A DNA stretch of 64,000 nucleotides from Actinomyces sp. oral taxon 897 (GCF_002999235.1 NZ_CP027236.1:2728001-2792000); one strand, 5' to 3'. Positions 1 through 9,536 are shown, counted from the stretch's first letter. Notes: a model not told the origin generated them from the sequence alone. A program made the numbers and translations.

Positions 1-154
1 GCTCGTAGGAGGCGTCGTCCACCCACAACGGGCCCCTCAGGTCGTGGACGGGGCCGTAGGCGGCGTCCAGGAGGTCCGCGAGCGTCGCGGCCTCGGTGTG
101 GTCAACCAGGTCCACGGTGCGGGGGTTGTCGAACAGGGTCAGGACAAGACGCAC
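1..154 (-). CDS. N-terminus of a type VII secretion EssC/EccC-like FtsK ATPase (partial)
   Basis: Only the first 51 codons are present; the gene leaves the window on the left. The GTG at 154 lies 7 nt behind an AAGGAG ribosome site (162-167). The peptide starts MRLVLTLFDNPRTVDLVD, continues ATLADLLDAAYG and then GPLWVDD. This beta-strand pattern resembles the FHA-type N-terminus of actinobacterial EssC/EccC motor ATPases, which power export of WXG100-type proteins through the membrane. No Walker motif is visible because the ATPase modules would lie outside the window, so the assignment rests on the N-terminal pattern and on the two exported-protein genes directly upstream on the same strand. 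An FHA-domain protein of another kind is possible. Confidence 0.45.
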   Translation of the reverse strand, partial: MRLVLTLFDNPRTVDLVDHTEAATLADLLDAAYGPVHDLRGPLWVDDASYE

Positions 155-201
155 TCAACGACTCCTTACACTCACGTACACGGTCTGTTTGGTCGCTTTC
201 C

Positions 202-1707
202 CTACCCTTTAGGTGTGAACCAGTACAGGAGCGGGTGGGCCTTTGAGGTGGCGCGCAGGCCCGGGTCCTGGTTCGTGGAGACCAGGGTGACCACCGCGTC
301 GGTGGACAGCGCCACGTAGCCGGTCAGGTCCAGGTCCCCTCCGGCCAGGCCGTCACCGTGGTCCAGGCGGAGGGTGGCCAGGGCCCTGCCCACGGCGGCC
401 GGGTCCGTGCTCCCGGCCTGTGCGGCGGCCCGCACCAGGGCCACGACGGCGTCGTGACTGGCCACGTCCGCGCCTCCCGCCGCGGCGTCGCCGAAGGGCT
501 GCCCGTCCAGGATGTCCACGGCGGCCGGGTCCTCGCTCATAATGCGCACGGCGGCGAGGTAGGCGGACAGGGCGGCGCCGTCCTCAGTGGGGGTCAGGGC
601 GCTGGGGTCGTGGTCCGCGACGCCCACGGTGGTCAGCGGGGTCGACAGGCTCCCGCCCGCCTCGGCCAGGGCCGCGGGGAAGGCGGGGCTGAGTGCCTCG
701 GGGGTCAGCACGATCGGGAGCGTGGTCCCGGTGCCCTGGAGGGCGTGGACCACGGTGGCCTGGGCGTGGGCGGGACCGGAGACGAGCACGGCGTCAACGG
801 CCTGGCTGCTGGCCGCCGCGGTGACCGCTGCGACCAGCTCGGCGGTGTCCTGCCCGTCGGTGTAGGTCAGCACCTGCGCCGGTGCCACCTCGGTGGGGTT
901 GGCGCCACCGGCGTCAATGAGCAGGGGCGCGGCGGAGCCGACGTCCTTGAGGGCCTTGGCCAGGGCGATCGCCGTCCGGTTGCGGGTCAGGCCGGTCAGC
1001 CAGGCCCCGCTGCCGCCGGCGACCAGCTCGTTGGAGGTCTCGTAGGGCATGAGCACGGGGACCGAGTGGCTGGCCGCGGCGCTCAGGGCGGCCTGGACGT
1101 GGCTGCCGCCGGTGGCCAGGACAATGCCGGAGACGGACTGCGCCGCGAGCTGCTCGACGGCGGCCTGCGCGCCCTCCGCGGTACCGTGGTCGTCGGCGGT
1201 CACCAGGGTCACGGTGGTCCCGCCGAGCCGGTAGCGGTAGGCGGCCACGGCGGCGCCCTGGGCCGGGCCCACCCAGGTGGAGCCCTCCGCCTCCGGGGCG
1301 CCGGGGCTGACCACGACCCCCAGGGTGATGGTCGCCGGGGCGCCGTCGGCGACCAGCTCCACCGGGGTGGGGGCGGCCGGCGTTCCCACCCCGGACGTGG
1401 CGCCCGGGACGGGGGAGGCGGAGGCGACGGCAGACCCCGGGGCGGCTGGCGTGGGGCTGCTCGCGGGGCCGGCGGAGCAGCCCGCGACCACTAGGAGGGC
1501 GGGGGTCAGGGCGCCTACCAGCACCGTCCTGACGCGGCGGGTGCCCGCCGGGCGGGCTGCGGGAAGCTCGTGGCTCGTGCCAGGAAGCTGGTGGCCCGTG
1601 CCGTGAAGCCCGAGCTGACGTACGCGGTCCCGGGCAACCCGGTGCTGACGACGGCCCGCGCCGGGAAGCCCGGGCAGTGCCCGGAGGACGGCGTCCTGGA
1701 TACTCAC
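202..1707 (-). CDS. Periplasmic-binding-protein-like lipoprotein (LivK/type 1 PBP fold)
   Basis: A 501-residue protein with a lipobox VVAGC (Cys at about residue 77), a Pro/Ser/Ala-rich tether to about residue 115 and then a domain with the alternating pattern of Leu/Ile/Val-type binding proteins (ITLGVVVSPGAPEAEGSTW, VSGIVLATGGSHVQAALS, SVPVLMPYETSNELV). It is probably tethered outside the membrane. The GTG start overlaps the stop of the upstream gene (GTGA), showing translational coupling. No ABC permease or ATPase lies beside it; its partners are an exported coiled-coil protein and a putative secretion ATPase, so a role as a secretion-locus surface component is more likely than amino-acid uptake. 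The 60-residue Arg-rich segment before the signal helix is unusually long and a later start is possible. Confidence 0.65.
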   Translation of the reverse strand: MSIQDAVLRALPGLPGAGRRQHRVARDRVRQLGLHGTGHQLPGTSHELPAARPAGTRRVRTVLVGALTPALLVVAGCSAGPASSPTPAAPGSAVASASPVPGATSGVGTPAAPTPVELVADGAPATITLGVVVSPGAPEAEGSTWVGPAQGAAVAAYRYRLGGTTVTLVTADDHGTAEGAQAAVEQLAAQSVSGIVLATGGSHVQAALSAAASHSVPVLMPYETSNELVAGGSGAWLTGLTRNRTAIALAKALKDVGSAAPLLIDAGGANPTEVAPAQVLTYTDGQDTAELVAAVTAAASSQAVDAVLVSGPAHAQATVVHALQGTGTTLPIVLTPEALSPAFPAALAEAGGSLSTPLTTVGVADHDPSALTPTEDGAALSAYLAAVRIMSEDPAAVDILDGQPFGDAAAGGADVASHDAVVALVRAAAQAGSTDPAAVGRALATLRLDHGDGLAGGDLDLTGYVALSTDAVVTLVSTNQDPGLRATSKAHPLLYWFTPKG

Positions 1708-4628
1708 TGGTGGTCTCCGATGCGGATGCTGTACAGGGTCGTGACCCGGCCGGTGGGGTCCTCAATGTGGAAGGGGCTCATCCGGGCCTGGGCGATCAGG
1801 CTGGCCTTGACCTGTGCCTGCGTCAGCAGGGCGGCCGCCAGGTCCTGCCCCCTGACGGCGGCGTGGGCGGAGCTGGCCTGCGCGGCGAGGGCCACCTGGT
1901 AGTTGGCGCTGCCCACCAGGGCGGAGGAGGAGGACATGAGCCCGATGAGGCCGGTCCCGTTGCCGTCCTTGCTGCCCAGGTCGGTCAGGACCGTGGTGAG
2001 GTCCGCGCTCAGCAGGGTGCGGGCCGCCTCAATGTCGGTGACCGAGGAGGTCATGGCGTCGGACATGGTGCTCAGGCTCGCCTGGGCCTGGTCGTGCACG
2101 TGGGCGGCGGCCTGTGCGGCGGCCGTCTGTACCTGGGCGTTCTGGCCGGTGACCACCTGGGCGCCGGTGTCCGTGATCGCCTTGGCCTGCCCGCCCAGGG
2201 CGCTCGTGGACCGCTCGAACATGCTGCCCAGGGTCGCCGTGTCCAGCTGGGCCTGGGCGGACACCAGGCGGACCTGGGTGCCCACGGTGGTGCGGGCGGC
2301 GTCGGCGCTGGCGGCGGCGGAGTCGAAGGCGGTGGTCACGGTGGTGGACAGGGTGTCCTGCTGGGTCTTGAGGGCGCTGACGGCGCTGGTCAGGGTGGTG
2401 CGGTCGGTCGTGAGCTGGCTGACGCTGGTGCTCAAGGTGCTCAGCGCCGTCGTCAGGCTCACGGCGTCGGGGTCGTCCGGGTCCCCCGACAGGGCCTTCT
2501 TGGCCTGGCTGACGGCGTTCGTCACGTCGGTCACGGCGGTGCGCAGGCTGGTGACGGCCGTGGCGGTGGCGGCGCCCTCGGTCTTGGTGTCCGACAGGGT
2601 CGAGGCGTCGGCCAGGGTCGTGGCCTGGCTGGTGAGGGTGTCGCTCAGGGTAGCGGTGGCGTCTGCCGGCAGGGGCAGGCTGGCCTGCGCCGAGCCGGGG
2701 CAGGGGGTGCTGGTGAGGTAGGCGCGCATGGTGTTGGCGTGCTCCAGGTTGGCCGCCTCGGTGGCGCCGGGGACCTGCGCGTGGCACAGCTGGTCCGCCA
2801 GGGCGGTCACCTGACCCGTAGCGGTGGTGTTGTGGGTGGTGGCGTTGGCGACGTCGGAGTGGACGGCGTCGAGCTTGGACACCAGGGTGTCGACCTGGGT
2901 CGAGAGCGTGGAGGCGGCGGTGGACAGGGTGTCCAGGTCGGTGGACAAGGTGGTGGAGGAGGTGGTCAGGTTCGCGGCGGCCTGGGAGACCGTGTCCACG
3001 GTGGTGGACAGGGTGGTGGCCGCGCTGCCCACGTTGCTGGCGACCTCGGGCTGGAGGCTGGCGGCGGCGTCGCTCCCCTTCTGGCGCAGGTCCTGGGCGA
3101 CGGAGGCCAGGGCCGTCTGGGTGGAGAACAGGGCGCAGGTGGTGGAGGTCTGGCCCACACAGGTGGTGGCGTCCGGCTCGGCGGGGCCTATGGAGGCCAG
3201 GAGGCTGGACTGGATCTGTGTCTTGCAGTCGTCGGTGGCACCGGCGTAGGCCTGGAGCTGGGCGGAGACCTGGGCGAGGCTGCCGTACAGGCCCCGGGAG
3301 GCGACGGCGGAGGCCGGGGCGGCGGGTGTGGCGGTGGCGCCCGGCGACGCGGTGTCCCCACCGCCGGCGTCCGGGGTGGGGCCGGGCAGGGCGGCCTGGC
3401 ACCCGGTGCCCTCCAGGGTGGGGGCCGGGACCTGCTGGGTGGTGTCGCCCATGAGCGCCGACACGGTGTTGACCACCTGGAGCAGCTGGGCGGTGGAGGT
3501 TGACTCCGTGGACGCCAGGGAGCTGCTCAGGGAGGAGCGGAGGGAGGACAGCGTGGAGCCCACGGACCTCATGGTGCTGGTCAGGGCGGCGCTGGAGGAG
3601 GCCAGGTCCGCGGCGGTGGTGCTGGCCAGCGTGGTGGCGTTGGTGTCGAGGTTGGTACGGACCTTGGTGACAATGGCGTTGGCGTTCGCCAGCACCCCGT
3701 TGACCTGGCCCAGGACCTCGATGGTGGTGCTGGTCTGGGCCAGGGCGGAGCCGGGGTCGGTGCGGAAGGCGCTGTCCAGGAGGGACTGGACGGAGGGGTC
3801 GGTGACCAGGCCGGGGTAGACGGCCATGCTGATCTCCGGGACCGTCAGGTTAGTGGCGTCCATCACTAGCCGCAGGTAGGCGGTGGCGCCCAGGCGGGGC
3901 GGGGCCATGAGCATGGCCCACTGGACCTGGGCGGTGCCGTCGGGGCCCTGGCTCAGGACGCCGTTGGTGGTCTGGGCCGGGTCGTCGGCGGCGGTAATGA
4001 CCTGCTGGGGTGCAGCGCCCAGCGAGGTCGAGGCCACCAGGGTCAGGGGGACGCCGACCAGGGCGGTCTGGGTGCGGGCGGTCCCGGCGACGTCGTAGGT
4101 CAGGGACTGGGGGCTCACGGTCAGGTTCTCGACGGTGACGTCAATGGTGACCCGGCCGGTGTAGCCGGCCAGGTCCGCCAGGTTGGTGCCCGAGGAGTCC
4201 TGGGTGCGGTAGGCGGTGCGCACGCGCACGGGCAGGTCGGCGGCCGCCTTGGAGGGGTCGTAGGAGTGCCTGTCGCCGGAGCTCCCGTCGCTGGCGACCG
4301 TGGTGCTGGTGATGGAGGTGACCGTGCCGTCCTGGCCCACCTGGACCTGGACGGTCTGGAGGGTGCGGAGCTCCTCGGCGTGGGTGGGGGCGGAGACCAG
4401 GGAGGAGACCACGGCCAGGACGCCGACCAGGACCGTTGCGACGACGCCGGGGTGCCGACGGGGCCAGCGGGCCGCGGTGCGCAGGGTCCCCGGGAGCCGG
4501 GAGGGGGTCAGGGCGCCCGGCAGGGAGAGGAGCGGGCGCAGCCCGGACGCCGCGCGGGCACGCAGCCGGGAGGGTGCCAGGCGCAGCCGGTGCCGGCTGC
4601 ACCACCGGGGCCGGTGGACGTGGATCAC
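1704..4628 (-). CDS. Membrane-anchored extracellular coiled-coil protein of the type VII-like locus
   Basis: A 974-residue protein with an Arg-rich cytoplasmic N-terminus, one transmembrane helix at about residues 57-80 (VVATVLVGVLAVVSSLVSA), a beta-rich segment to about residue 270, and then some 650 residues of Ser/Thr/Ala/Leu-rich helix in repeated patterns such as STTLSTDLDTLSTAASTL. The GTG start at 4628 follows GAAGGAG with good spacing. It is first in an operon with the lipoprotein and the putative EssC-like ATPase. Its size and long extracellular helical region recall EsaA-type accessory proteins of type VIIb secretion, but I see no C-terminal membrane helices, so it is not a standard EsaA. 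The molecular role is unknown; the link to secretion is context only. Confidence 0.6.
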   Translation of the reverse strand: MIHVHRPRWCSRHRLRLAPSRLRARAASGLRPLLSLPGALTPSRLPGTLRTAARWPRRHPGVVATVLVGVLAVVSSLVSAPTHAEELRTLQTVQVQVGQDGTVTSITSTTVASDGSSGDRHSYDPSKAAADLPVRVRTAYRTQDSSGTNLADLAGYTGRVTIDVTVENLTVSPQSLTYDVAGTARTQTALVGVPLTLVASTSLGAAPQQVITAADDPAQTTNGVLSQGPDGTAQVQWAMLMAPPRLGATAYLRLVMDATNLTVPEISMAVYPGLVTDPSVQSLLDSAFRTDPGSALAQTSTTIEVLGQVNGVLANANAIVTKVRTNLDTNATTLASTTAADLASSSAALTSTMRSVGSTLSSLRSSLSSSLASTESTSTAQLLQVVNTVSALMGDTTQQVPAPTLEGTGCQAALPGPTPDAGGGDTASPGATATPAAPASAVASRGLYGSLAQVSAQLQAYAGATDDCKTQIQSSLLASIGPAEPDATTCVGQTSTTCALFSTQTALASVAQDLRQKGSDAAASLQPEVASNVGSAATTLSTTVDTVSQAAANLTTSSTTLSTDLDTLSTAASTLSTQVDTLVSKLDAVHSDVANATTHNTTATGQVTALADQLCHAQVPGATEAANLEHANTMRAYLTSTPCPGSAQASLPLPADATATLSDTLTSQATTLADASTLSDTKTEGAATATAVTSLRTAVTDVTNAVSQAKKALSGDPDDPDAVSLTTALSTLSTSVSQLTTDRTTLTSAVSALKTQQDTLSTTVTTAFDSAAASADAARTTVGTQVRLVSAQAQLDTATLGSMFERSTSALGGQAKAITDTGAQVVTGQNAQVQTAAAQAAAHVHDQAQASLSTMSDAMTSSVTDIEAARTLLSADLTTVLTDLGSKDGNGTGLIGLMSSSSALVGSANYQVALAAQASSAHAAVRGQDLAAALLTQAQVKASLIAQARMSPFHIEDPTGRVTTLYSIRIGDHQ

Positions 4629-4669
4629 GGGATCTCCTTCAGACGCTGGGTGACGTCGGTGGTCTGGTC

Positions 4670-4702
4670 ATCCTAGGCACACACCACCCCGACAGGTGTG
4701 AG
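4670..4702 (-). promoter_or_regulatory. Promoter/operator of the secretion operon
   Basis: On the minus strand a -10-like TAGGAT (4670-4675) lies upstream of the GTG at 4628, and just upstream of it is the inverted repeat CACACC-N9-GGTGTG (4680-4685 with 4695-4700), placed where a repressor would contact RNA polymerase. Operator function is inferred from position. Confidence 0.35.
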
Positions 4703-4794
4703 TCATTACATAACCGGGTTGGTCCCGTGGGGCCGTGGCGCCGGGGCCGCCGACGGCGTCTCCCGGCTGACAGGGCTTCTGACCTGCGGAGACG

Positions 4795-7700
4795 GTGTGC
4801 GCCCAGCGGCGCGCCCTGCGTGTTTGCGTATCGGGTCACAACCAGGTCACGGCGCGTCGGGGGCGGCTCACCTACTACACCTACCTGCCCGGCAGGGTGA
4901 CCGTGGTCGCCGACGAGGACGGCACCCGTGCCAATACCTGGGTCCACGACGACCGGGGCCGCCTGGTCCGCGTGACGGACAGCGACGGCAGGTCGCAGAG
5001 GTCGGGCTGGGACCGGTGGGGCAACCAGGTCATGGTGGTGGAACGCGACGGTGGCCGCACTGCGCGTCTCTTTGACGACCGGGGTCGTCTCACCCTGGAG
5101 CAGGGCCCCACCGGCGCGCGTGCCGAGTCCGTGTGGGACGAGCGGGACAGGCTCACCCAGGTCCGGCTCACGCCCGCCGCCCGGTCGGGCAGGACGGGAG
5201 GGCCCCAGGACGCCCGGGGCCGGGACGCCGTGAGCGTCACCCGCTACGAGTACGAGGGCGAGGACCGCAACCCGAGCGTCATCACCGACCCCGAGGGCGG
5301 GGTCACCCGCCTGTGGTGGGACGGCTCCCTCCTGACCCGGCTGGAGGACCCCACCGGGGTCACCGTGAGCCTGGCCTATGACGCCCACGGCGACCTGACG
5401 AGCGTGACGGACGCCGCCGGAGGGGTGCACCGCCTGGTCCGGGACGCGGCCGGGCGCATTGTCTCCGCCGTCACGCCCCTGGGGCACACCACCTCCTTCC
5501 GTTACGACGACTCCGGCCTGTGCGTGTCCCGCACCGACCCCGAGGGCGGGGTGTGGCGCATGGAGTACACAGCGGCAGGGCGCCTGGCCGCCCGCGTGGA
5601 CCCCCTGGGCGGGCGCACCGAGGTCACCTACGACTCCGCGGGCCAGGAGGCCTGCACCGTTGACGAGCTGGGGCGTGAGCTGCGTCAGACCTGGGACGAC
5701 CTGGGGAACCTGGCCAGCGTCACCCTCCCGGACGGCTCCCACTGGGACCTGGGGCACGACGCGCTCTCACGCCTGACCAGCGTGCGTGACGCGAGCGGGG
5801 GCCGGTGGAGCATCCGGTACGACTCCCAGGGGCGGATCCGCTCCACCACGGACGCCGTGGGCACCACCCGTCACGTCACCCGGGAGGAGGGCGGTGCTCC
5901 GAGCCTCCTGAGCGACCCGCTCGGGGCCTGGGAGTCCACCTACGACGGCCTGGGGCGGCCGGTCGGGGTGCGCACCCCCGCCGGCACGGGTGAGGACGTC
6001 ACCTACGACCGGTGCGGCCGGGTCCTGACCGCCACTGACGTGACCGGGGCCACGACGTCGTACGCCTATGACGCCGCCGGGCGCCTCACCCGCGTGAGGC
6101 TGCCGGGTGGGGACTCCTACGGCTATGAGTACGATGAGCTGGGACGCTGGTGCACCACGGTCTCCACGGCGGGGGCCCGCTACGAGGTCTCCTACGACGC
6201 CGACTCCCGTCTCACCGGTGAGCGCTGGCCCACCGGTGAGCGCTGGCCCACCGGTGAGCGCGTCACCACGGAGTTCGACGCCTGCGGCCGGCCCGTCTGC
6301 CGGCGGGAGCCCGGTGCGGGGACGCGCCACCTCACCTACGACAGGGCGGGGCGGGTGGTGCGCACCCAGGACACCCAGTTCGGGACGCGCCGCTTCCGCT
6401 ACGACGCCGCGGGCCAGCTCGTCGGGGTCGTCAACGCCCTGGGGGGCCTGACCACCCTGGAGTACGACGGCAACGGGCGCGTGGTGGCCCAGGTGGATCC
6501 GGCGGGCGGGGTGACCCGCTACGAGCACGACGGCATGGGGCGGGTCGTCTCGGTCACGGACCCGCTGGGGCGCGTCACCCGCCTGACCTACGACGCCGCC
6601 GGGCGCCTCACCCGCCGCCTGGAGCCCACCGGTGAGGCGGTCCTGTGGGAGCGCGACCCGGCCGGGCGCGTGGTCTCCGAGGTCCTGGCCACCGCAGGCG
6701 GCTCGCGGAGGACCCGCCGGAGCGTGCTCTACGACGTGGCCGGGCGCCAGGTGAGCGTGAGCTCCGGGCCTGCTCCCGGTGCTGGCGAGGACGGCCCCGC
6801 GGCCGGTACCACGCGGCAGGTGTGGGACGCCCGCGGCTTCCTGACCGAGTCCTGGGTGGGGACCGAGCGCACCACCTGGACCTATGACGAGGCTGGGCGC
6901 CGCACCTCCATGACCCGCCCCGACGGCGTGGGCACCACCTACGAGTACGACGCCGAGTGGCGGCTCGCCGCCCTGGTCACTGACGCCGGCGCAGGGGCCG
7001 GCGCGGGCCGTGTCAGCGTGGAGCGGGACCTCATCGGCCGACCGGTGAGCGCGCACGCCCCCGGCCTGTACATCTCCTGGACCTGGGAGGACGGCTACCT
7101 GGCCCGGGAGGAGACCCGGCGCGAGGGCGCCAGGAGCGTCACCGTCTTCGAGCGCGACGACCAGGGGCGGGTGCTCGCCCGGACCACGAACGGGGTGACC
7201 ACGCGCTTCGGCTACGACGCCGCCGGCCAGCTCACGCACCTGGTGGGACCTGACGGGGTAGGTACCACCTACACGTGGGACGCCGCCGGACGCCTGCTGA
7301 GGGAGACCAGCACCGGGGCGGACGGGCTCGGCTCCTCCACGGTGGAGTACACCTACGACGCCGCTGACCAGCTGGTGACCAGGACGGACGCCCTGGGCAC
7401 CACTCGCTACACCTACGACCTCCTGGGGCGTCGCACCCGGGAGGAGGGGCCCGCCGGTGAGCGCCGCTACTCGTGGAACACCGACGGCGAGCTGACCCGC
7501 GTGGTGCGCGTGCACCGTGAGGGGGACCGACGGCGGGCCGAGCGGGCCTGGGACATTGAGCGCGACGCCTCCGGCACCGTGACGAGCGTGGGTGAGGTGC
7601 CCCTGACCTGGGACGCCGCCAGCGGGGCCACCGCGCCGGTCATGGTGGGCGCCCTGAGCCTGGACACCACCTCCGGGGTGAGCATGACCAGCGGGCCCGC

Positions 7701-7953
7701 CGGTGCCGGGGCGCGGGCGTGGCCCACCTGGTCGGCGTGGGACGTGCCCGCGGAGGGGGCTGGCACAGGGACTGGCGCGGAGGGGATGGCGCCGGACCCG
7801 GGCCGTCAGGGGGCGGGCTGTCAGGGGGCGGGCTGTCAGGGGCCGGGGGCCGGGCCGCTCAGATTGGTGACCCCTGGGCCCAGGTCGGGGCCGCCTCCCT
7901 GGGGGAGGACCTGGTCCTGGAGACCAGCGGCGCCCTGGGCCTGGACGGCCTGA
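4795..7953 (+). CDS. RHS/YD-repeat shell protein, 5'-truncated, first part of a frameshifted gene
   Basis: About 1,000 residues of near-continuous YD repeats (YDAAGRLTRVRLPGGDSYGY type), which build the hollow shell enclosing a toxin in RHS proteins. Homology is already mid-repeat at LTYYTYLPGRVTVVADEDGT, about 20 codons after the first GTG; an in-frame TGA lies at 4780-4782 and there is no signal peptide, ribosome site or N-terminal domain. The real 5' end is therefore missing and the gene looks like an orphan C-terminal cassette. Near 7780-7805 the coding frame jumps: frame 1 ends in nonsense while the conserved RHS end continues in frame 3 (next entry). A triple tandem copy of a 15-nt in-frame unit (CCCACCGGTGAGCGC) sits at 6217-6261. 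Probably a pseudogene or silent donor. Confidence 0.8.
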   Translation: MCAQRRALRVCVSGHNQVTARRGRLTYYTYLPGRVTVVADEDGTRANTWVHDDRGRLVRVTDSDGRSQRSGWDRWGNQVMVVERDGGRTARLFDDRGRLTLEQGPTGARAESVWDERDRLTQVRLTPAARSGRTGGPQDARGRDAVSVTRYEYEGEDRNPSVITDPEGGVTRLWWDGSLLTRLEDPTGVTVSLAYDAHGDLTSVTDAAGGVHRLVRDAAGRIVSAVTPLGHTTSFRYDDSGLCVSRTDPEGGVWRMEYTAAGRLAARVDPLGGRTEVTYDSAGQEACTVDELGRELRQTWDDLGNLASVTLPDGSHWDLGHDALSRLTSVRDASGGRWSIRYDSQGRIRSTTDAVGTTRHVTREEGGAPSLLSDPLGAWESTYDGLGRPVGVRTPAGTGEDVTYDRCGRVLTATDVTGATTSYAYDAAGRLTRVRLPGGDSYGYEYDELGRWCTTVSTAGARYEVSYDADSRLTGERWPTGERWPTGERVTTEFDACGRPVCRREPGAGTRHLTYDRAGRVVRTQDTQFGTRRFRYDAAGQLVGVVNALGGLTTLEYDGNGRVVAQVDPAGGVTRYEHDGMGRVVSVTDPLGRVTRLTYDAAGRLTRRLEPTGEAVLWERDPAGRVVSEVLATAGGSRRTRRSVLYDVAGRQVSVSSGPAPGAGEDGPAAGTTRQVWDARGFLTESWVGTERTTWTYDEAGRRTSMTRPDGVGTTYEYDAEWRLAALVTDAGAGAGAGRVSVERDLIGRPVSAHAPGLYISWTWEDGYLAREETRREGARSVTVFERDDQGRVLARTTNGVTTRFGYDAAGQLTHLVGPDGVGTTYTWDAAGRLLRETSTGADGLGSSTVEYTYDAADQLVTRTDALGTTRYTYDLLGRRTREEGPAGERRYSWNTDGELTRVVRVHREGDRRRAERAWDIERDASGTVTSVGEVPLTWDAASGATAPVMVGALSLDTTSGVSMTSGPAGAGARAWPTWSAWDVPAEGAGTGTGAEGMAPDPGRQGAGCQGAGCQGPGAGPLRLVTPGPRSGPPPWGRTWSWRPAAPWAWTA

Positions 7954-9536
7954 GCCTCATGGACGCGCGTGTCTACGACACGGCGACCCGCTCCTTCCTC
8001 ACCACGGACCCGCTCCTGGCCCCGCCCGGGGCGGCCTGGGGGCCGAACCCCTACTCCTTCGCCGGTAACGACCCGGTCAACCTCGCCGACCCCACGGGGA
8101 TGGCACCGGTGTCCGACGAGCAGCTGCGGGCCTACAACCAGGCGCACTCGGGGATGCTGGCCAGCGCCTGGGACGCGGCGACGTCCTGGGTGGCGGACAA
8201 CTGGCAGTACGTTGCCGCCGCCGCGGTGGTGGTCGCGGGCGTGGCGATGGTGGCCACCGGGGTGGGCGCCGGGGTCGGGGCCAGCATCCTGGTGGGCGCC
8301 GCCAGCTCAGGGGTGTTCTCAGCAGGCTCCCAGTACATCACCACGGGCCACATTGACTGGCGCCAGGTGGCCCTGGACACCGCCATCGGCGGTGCCAGCG
8401 GGGCCGCGGGCGGGGGAGCGGCGGCGGGACTGACCCGGGCGACGGCGCGCACCTCCATGTCCTGCATGGGACGCAATATCCTGGTGGGTGCCGCCGAGGA
8501 GGCTGCCGACAACGGCGTGTCCAACGCGTTGAACTACCTGACGGGACCGGGGCCGCACACGCTGGGTGGCCTGGCCTCGAGCACCGGTGAGGGCCTGCTG
8601 GAGGGAACCATCTCCGGCGGTGCCGGCGGGGCCCTGGCCAAGGTGACGGGCACCAGCGACATTGGCTGCTTTGTCGCCGGCACGCCCGTGGTGATGGCGG
8701 ACGGCAGCCGCAAGCCCATTGAGCAGGTGACCGTCGGTGAGGAGGTGCTGGCCCACAACCCGGCGACCGGCTCCGAGGAGCCCCGCGTGGTGGTGGAGGC
8801 CCTGGTCCACGAGGAGGTGGGGACCTGGCGGGTCTCCACCAGCGACGGCGGCAGCGTCACCACCACCGCCACCCACCCCTTCCTGGTGGAGGACGGGGGC
8901 TGGGTGGCGGCCCGGGACCTGCGCCCGGGGGACCGGCTCCACCAGGCCACTTCGGGTGCAGGCGGTACCCCTGAGGAGCGTGGCACTCCGGGGGCGGCTG
9001 CCTCGGACGGCGCCCCGGACGTGGCCGCCTCGGACGGCGCCACGGTAACCGTGGTCTCAGTGGTCCCCACCGGGCAGGAGGCCACCGTCCACAACCTGCA
9101 CGTCGCCGGGCTCCACAGCTACTATGTGGTCACCACCAGCGGCATTCCCGTCGCCGTCCACAACAAGTGCACGGATCCAAGGAAGGAGATTGAGGAAATC
9201 GCTCAGGAGGAGGCCAAGAGGGGGCGCAAGGCGCTGCTATCGACGCTCACGGTAGACCAGCAAGAGGCTGCTAAAAAGAAGTCATGGCTTGAGGACGTCT
9301 TTACCGGTCATGCTGTACATAATCGAACTAACAAGGTTCTCCAGAATCGTTATCCTGGGGAGTTTGAGTACAATCCCAGTAATGGTGTTGACTTTAAGCA
9401 CGTAGATCCGGACACCAAGGTCGTGACCAGGATCGAGTTGACTACCTCGGGGCAGGTAGAAAAGCATATCGCGCGAGGTGGAGAATACGAGACAGCGCAG
9501 TACGCGACGTACGAACTGCCTCGACCTGGTACGTAG
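7719..9536 (+). CDS. RHS core end, pre-toxin HINT domain and C-terminal nuclease-like toxin (second part of frameshifted gene)
   Basis: This frame holds the C-terminal half of the RHS protein. It carries the core-end signature RVYDTATRSFLTTDPL ... NPYSFAGNDPVNLADPTG (about 7967-8103), a Gly/Ala-rich hydrophobic linker, and a pre-toxin HINT autoprotease domain beginning at GCFVAGTPVVMADG (about 8666) and ending VAVHNKC (about 9169), expected to release the tip by self-cleavage. The last roughly 122 residues are the toxin: low GC, Lys/Glu-rich, with NGVDFKHVD followed by RIELTTSGQVEKH, reminiscent of restriction-endonuclease-fold toxins (D ... ExT/K). That nuclease call is a pattern judgement. 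The true join with the first part lies around 7780-7805; residues encoded before that in this frame are not real. The next gene downstream is the expected immunity position. Confidence 0.8.
   Translation: MAHLVGVGRARGGGWHRDWRGGDGAGPGPSGGGLSGGGLSGAGGRAAQIGDPWAQVGAASLGEDLVLETSGALGLDGLSLMDARVYDTATRSFLTTDPLLAPPGAAWGPNPYSFAGNDPVNLADPTGMAPVSDEQLRAYNQAHSGMLASAWDAATSWVADNWQYVAAAAVVVAGVAMVATGVGAGVGASILVGAASSGVFSAGSQYITTGHIDWRQVALDTAIGGASGAAGGGAAAGLTRATARTSMSCMGRNILVGAAEEAADNGVSNALNYLTGPGPHTLGGLASSTGEGLLEGTISGGAGGALAKVTGTSDIGCFVAGTPVVMADGSRKPIEQVTVGEEVLAHNPATGSEEPRVVVEALVHEEVGTWRVSTSDGGSVTTTATHPFLVEDGGWVAARDLRPGDRLHQATSGAGGTPEERGTPGAAASDGAPDVAASDGATVTVVSVVPTGQEATVHNLHVAGLHSYYVVTTSGIPVAVHNKCTDPRKEIEEIAQEEAKRGRKALLSTLTVDQQEAAKKKSWLEDVFTGHAVHNRTNKVLQNRYPGEFEYNPSNGVDFKHVDPDTKVVTRIELTTSGQVEKHIARGGEYETAQYATYELPRPGT
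7806..7841 (+). repeat. 15-bp tandem repeat at the RHS frameshift
   Basis: Two identical copies of TCAGGGGGCGGGCTG (7806-7820, 7821-7835) and the start of a third. The G-runs here and just upstream are the likely place for slippage that changed the reading frame. Confidence 0.7.

Noticed and set aside
1677-3503. A 600-codon plus-strand frame opposite the coiled-coil gene
   Set aside because: Gly/Val/Gln-rich shadow with no start signal.
7719-7805. The first part of the second RHS frame as real coding sequence
   Set aside because: The RHS protein is in frame 1 here; frame 3 becomes meaningful only after about 7780-7805.
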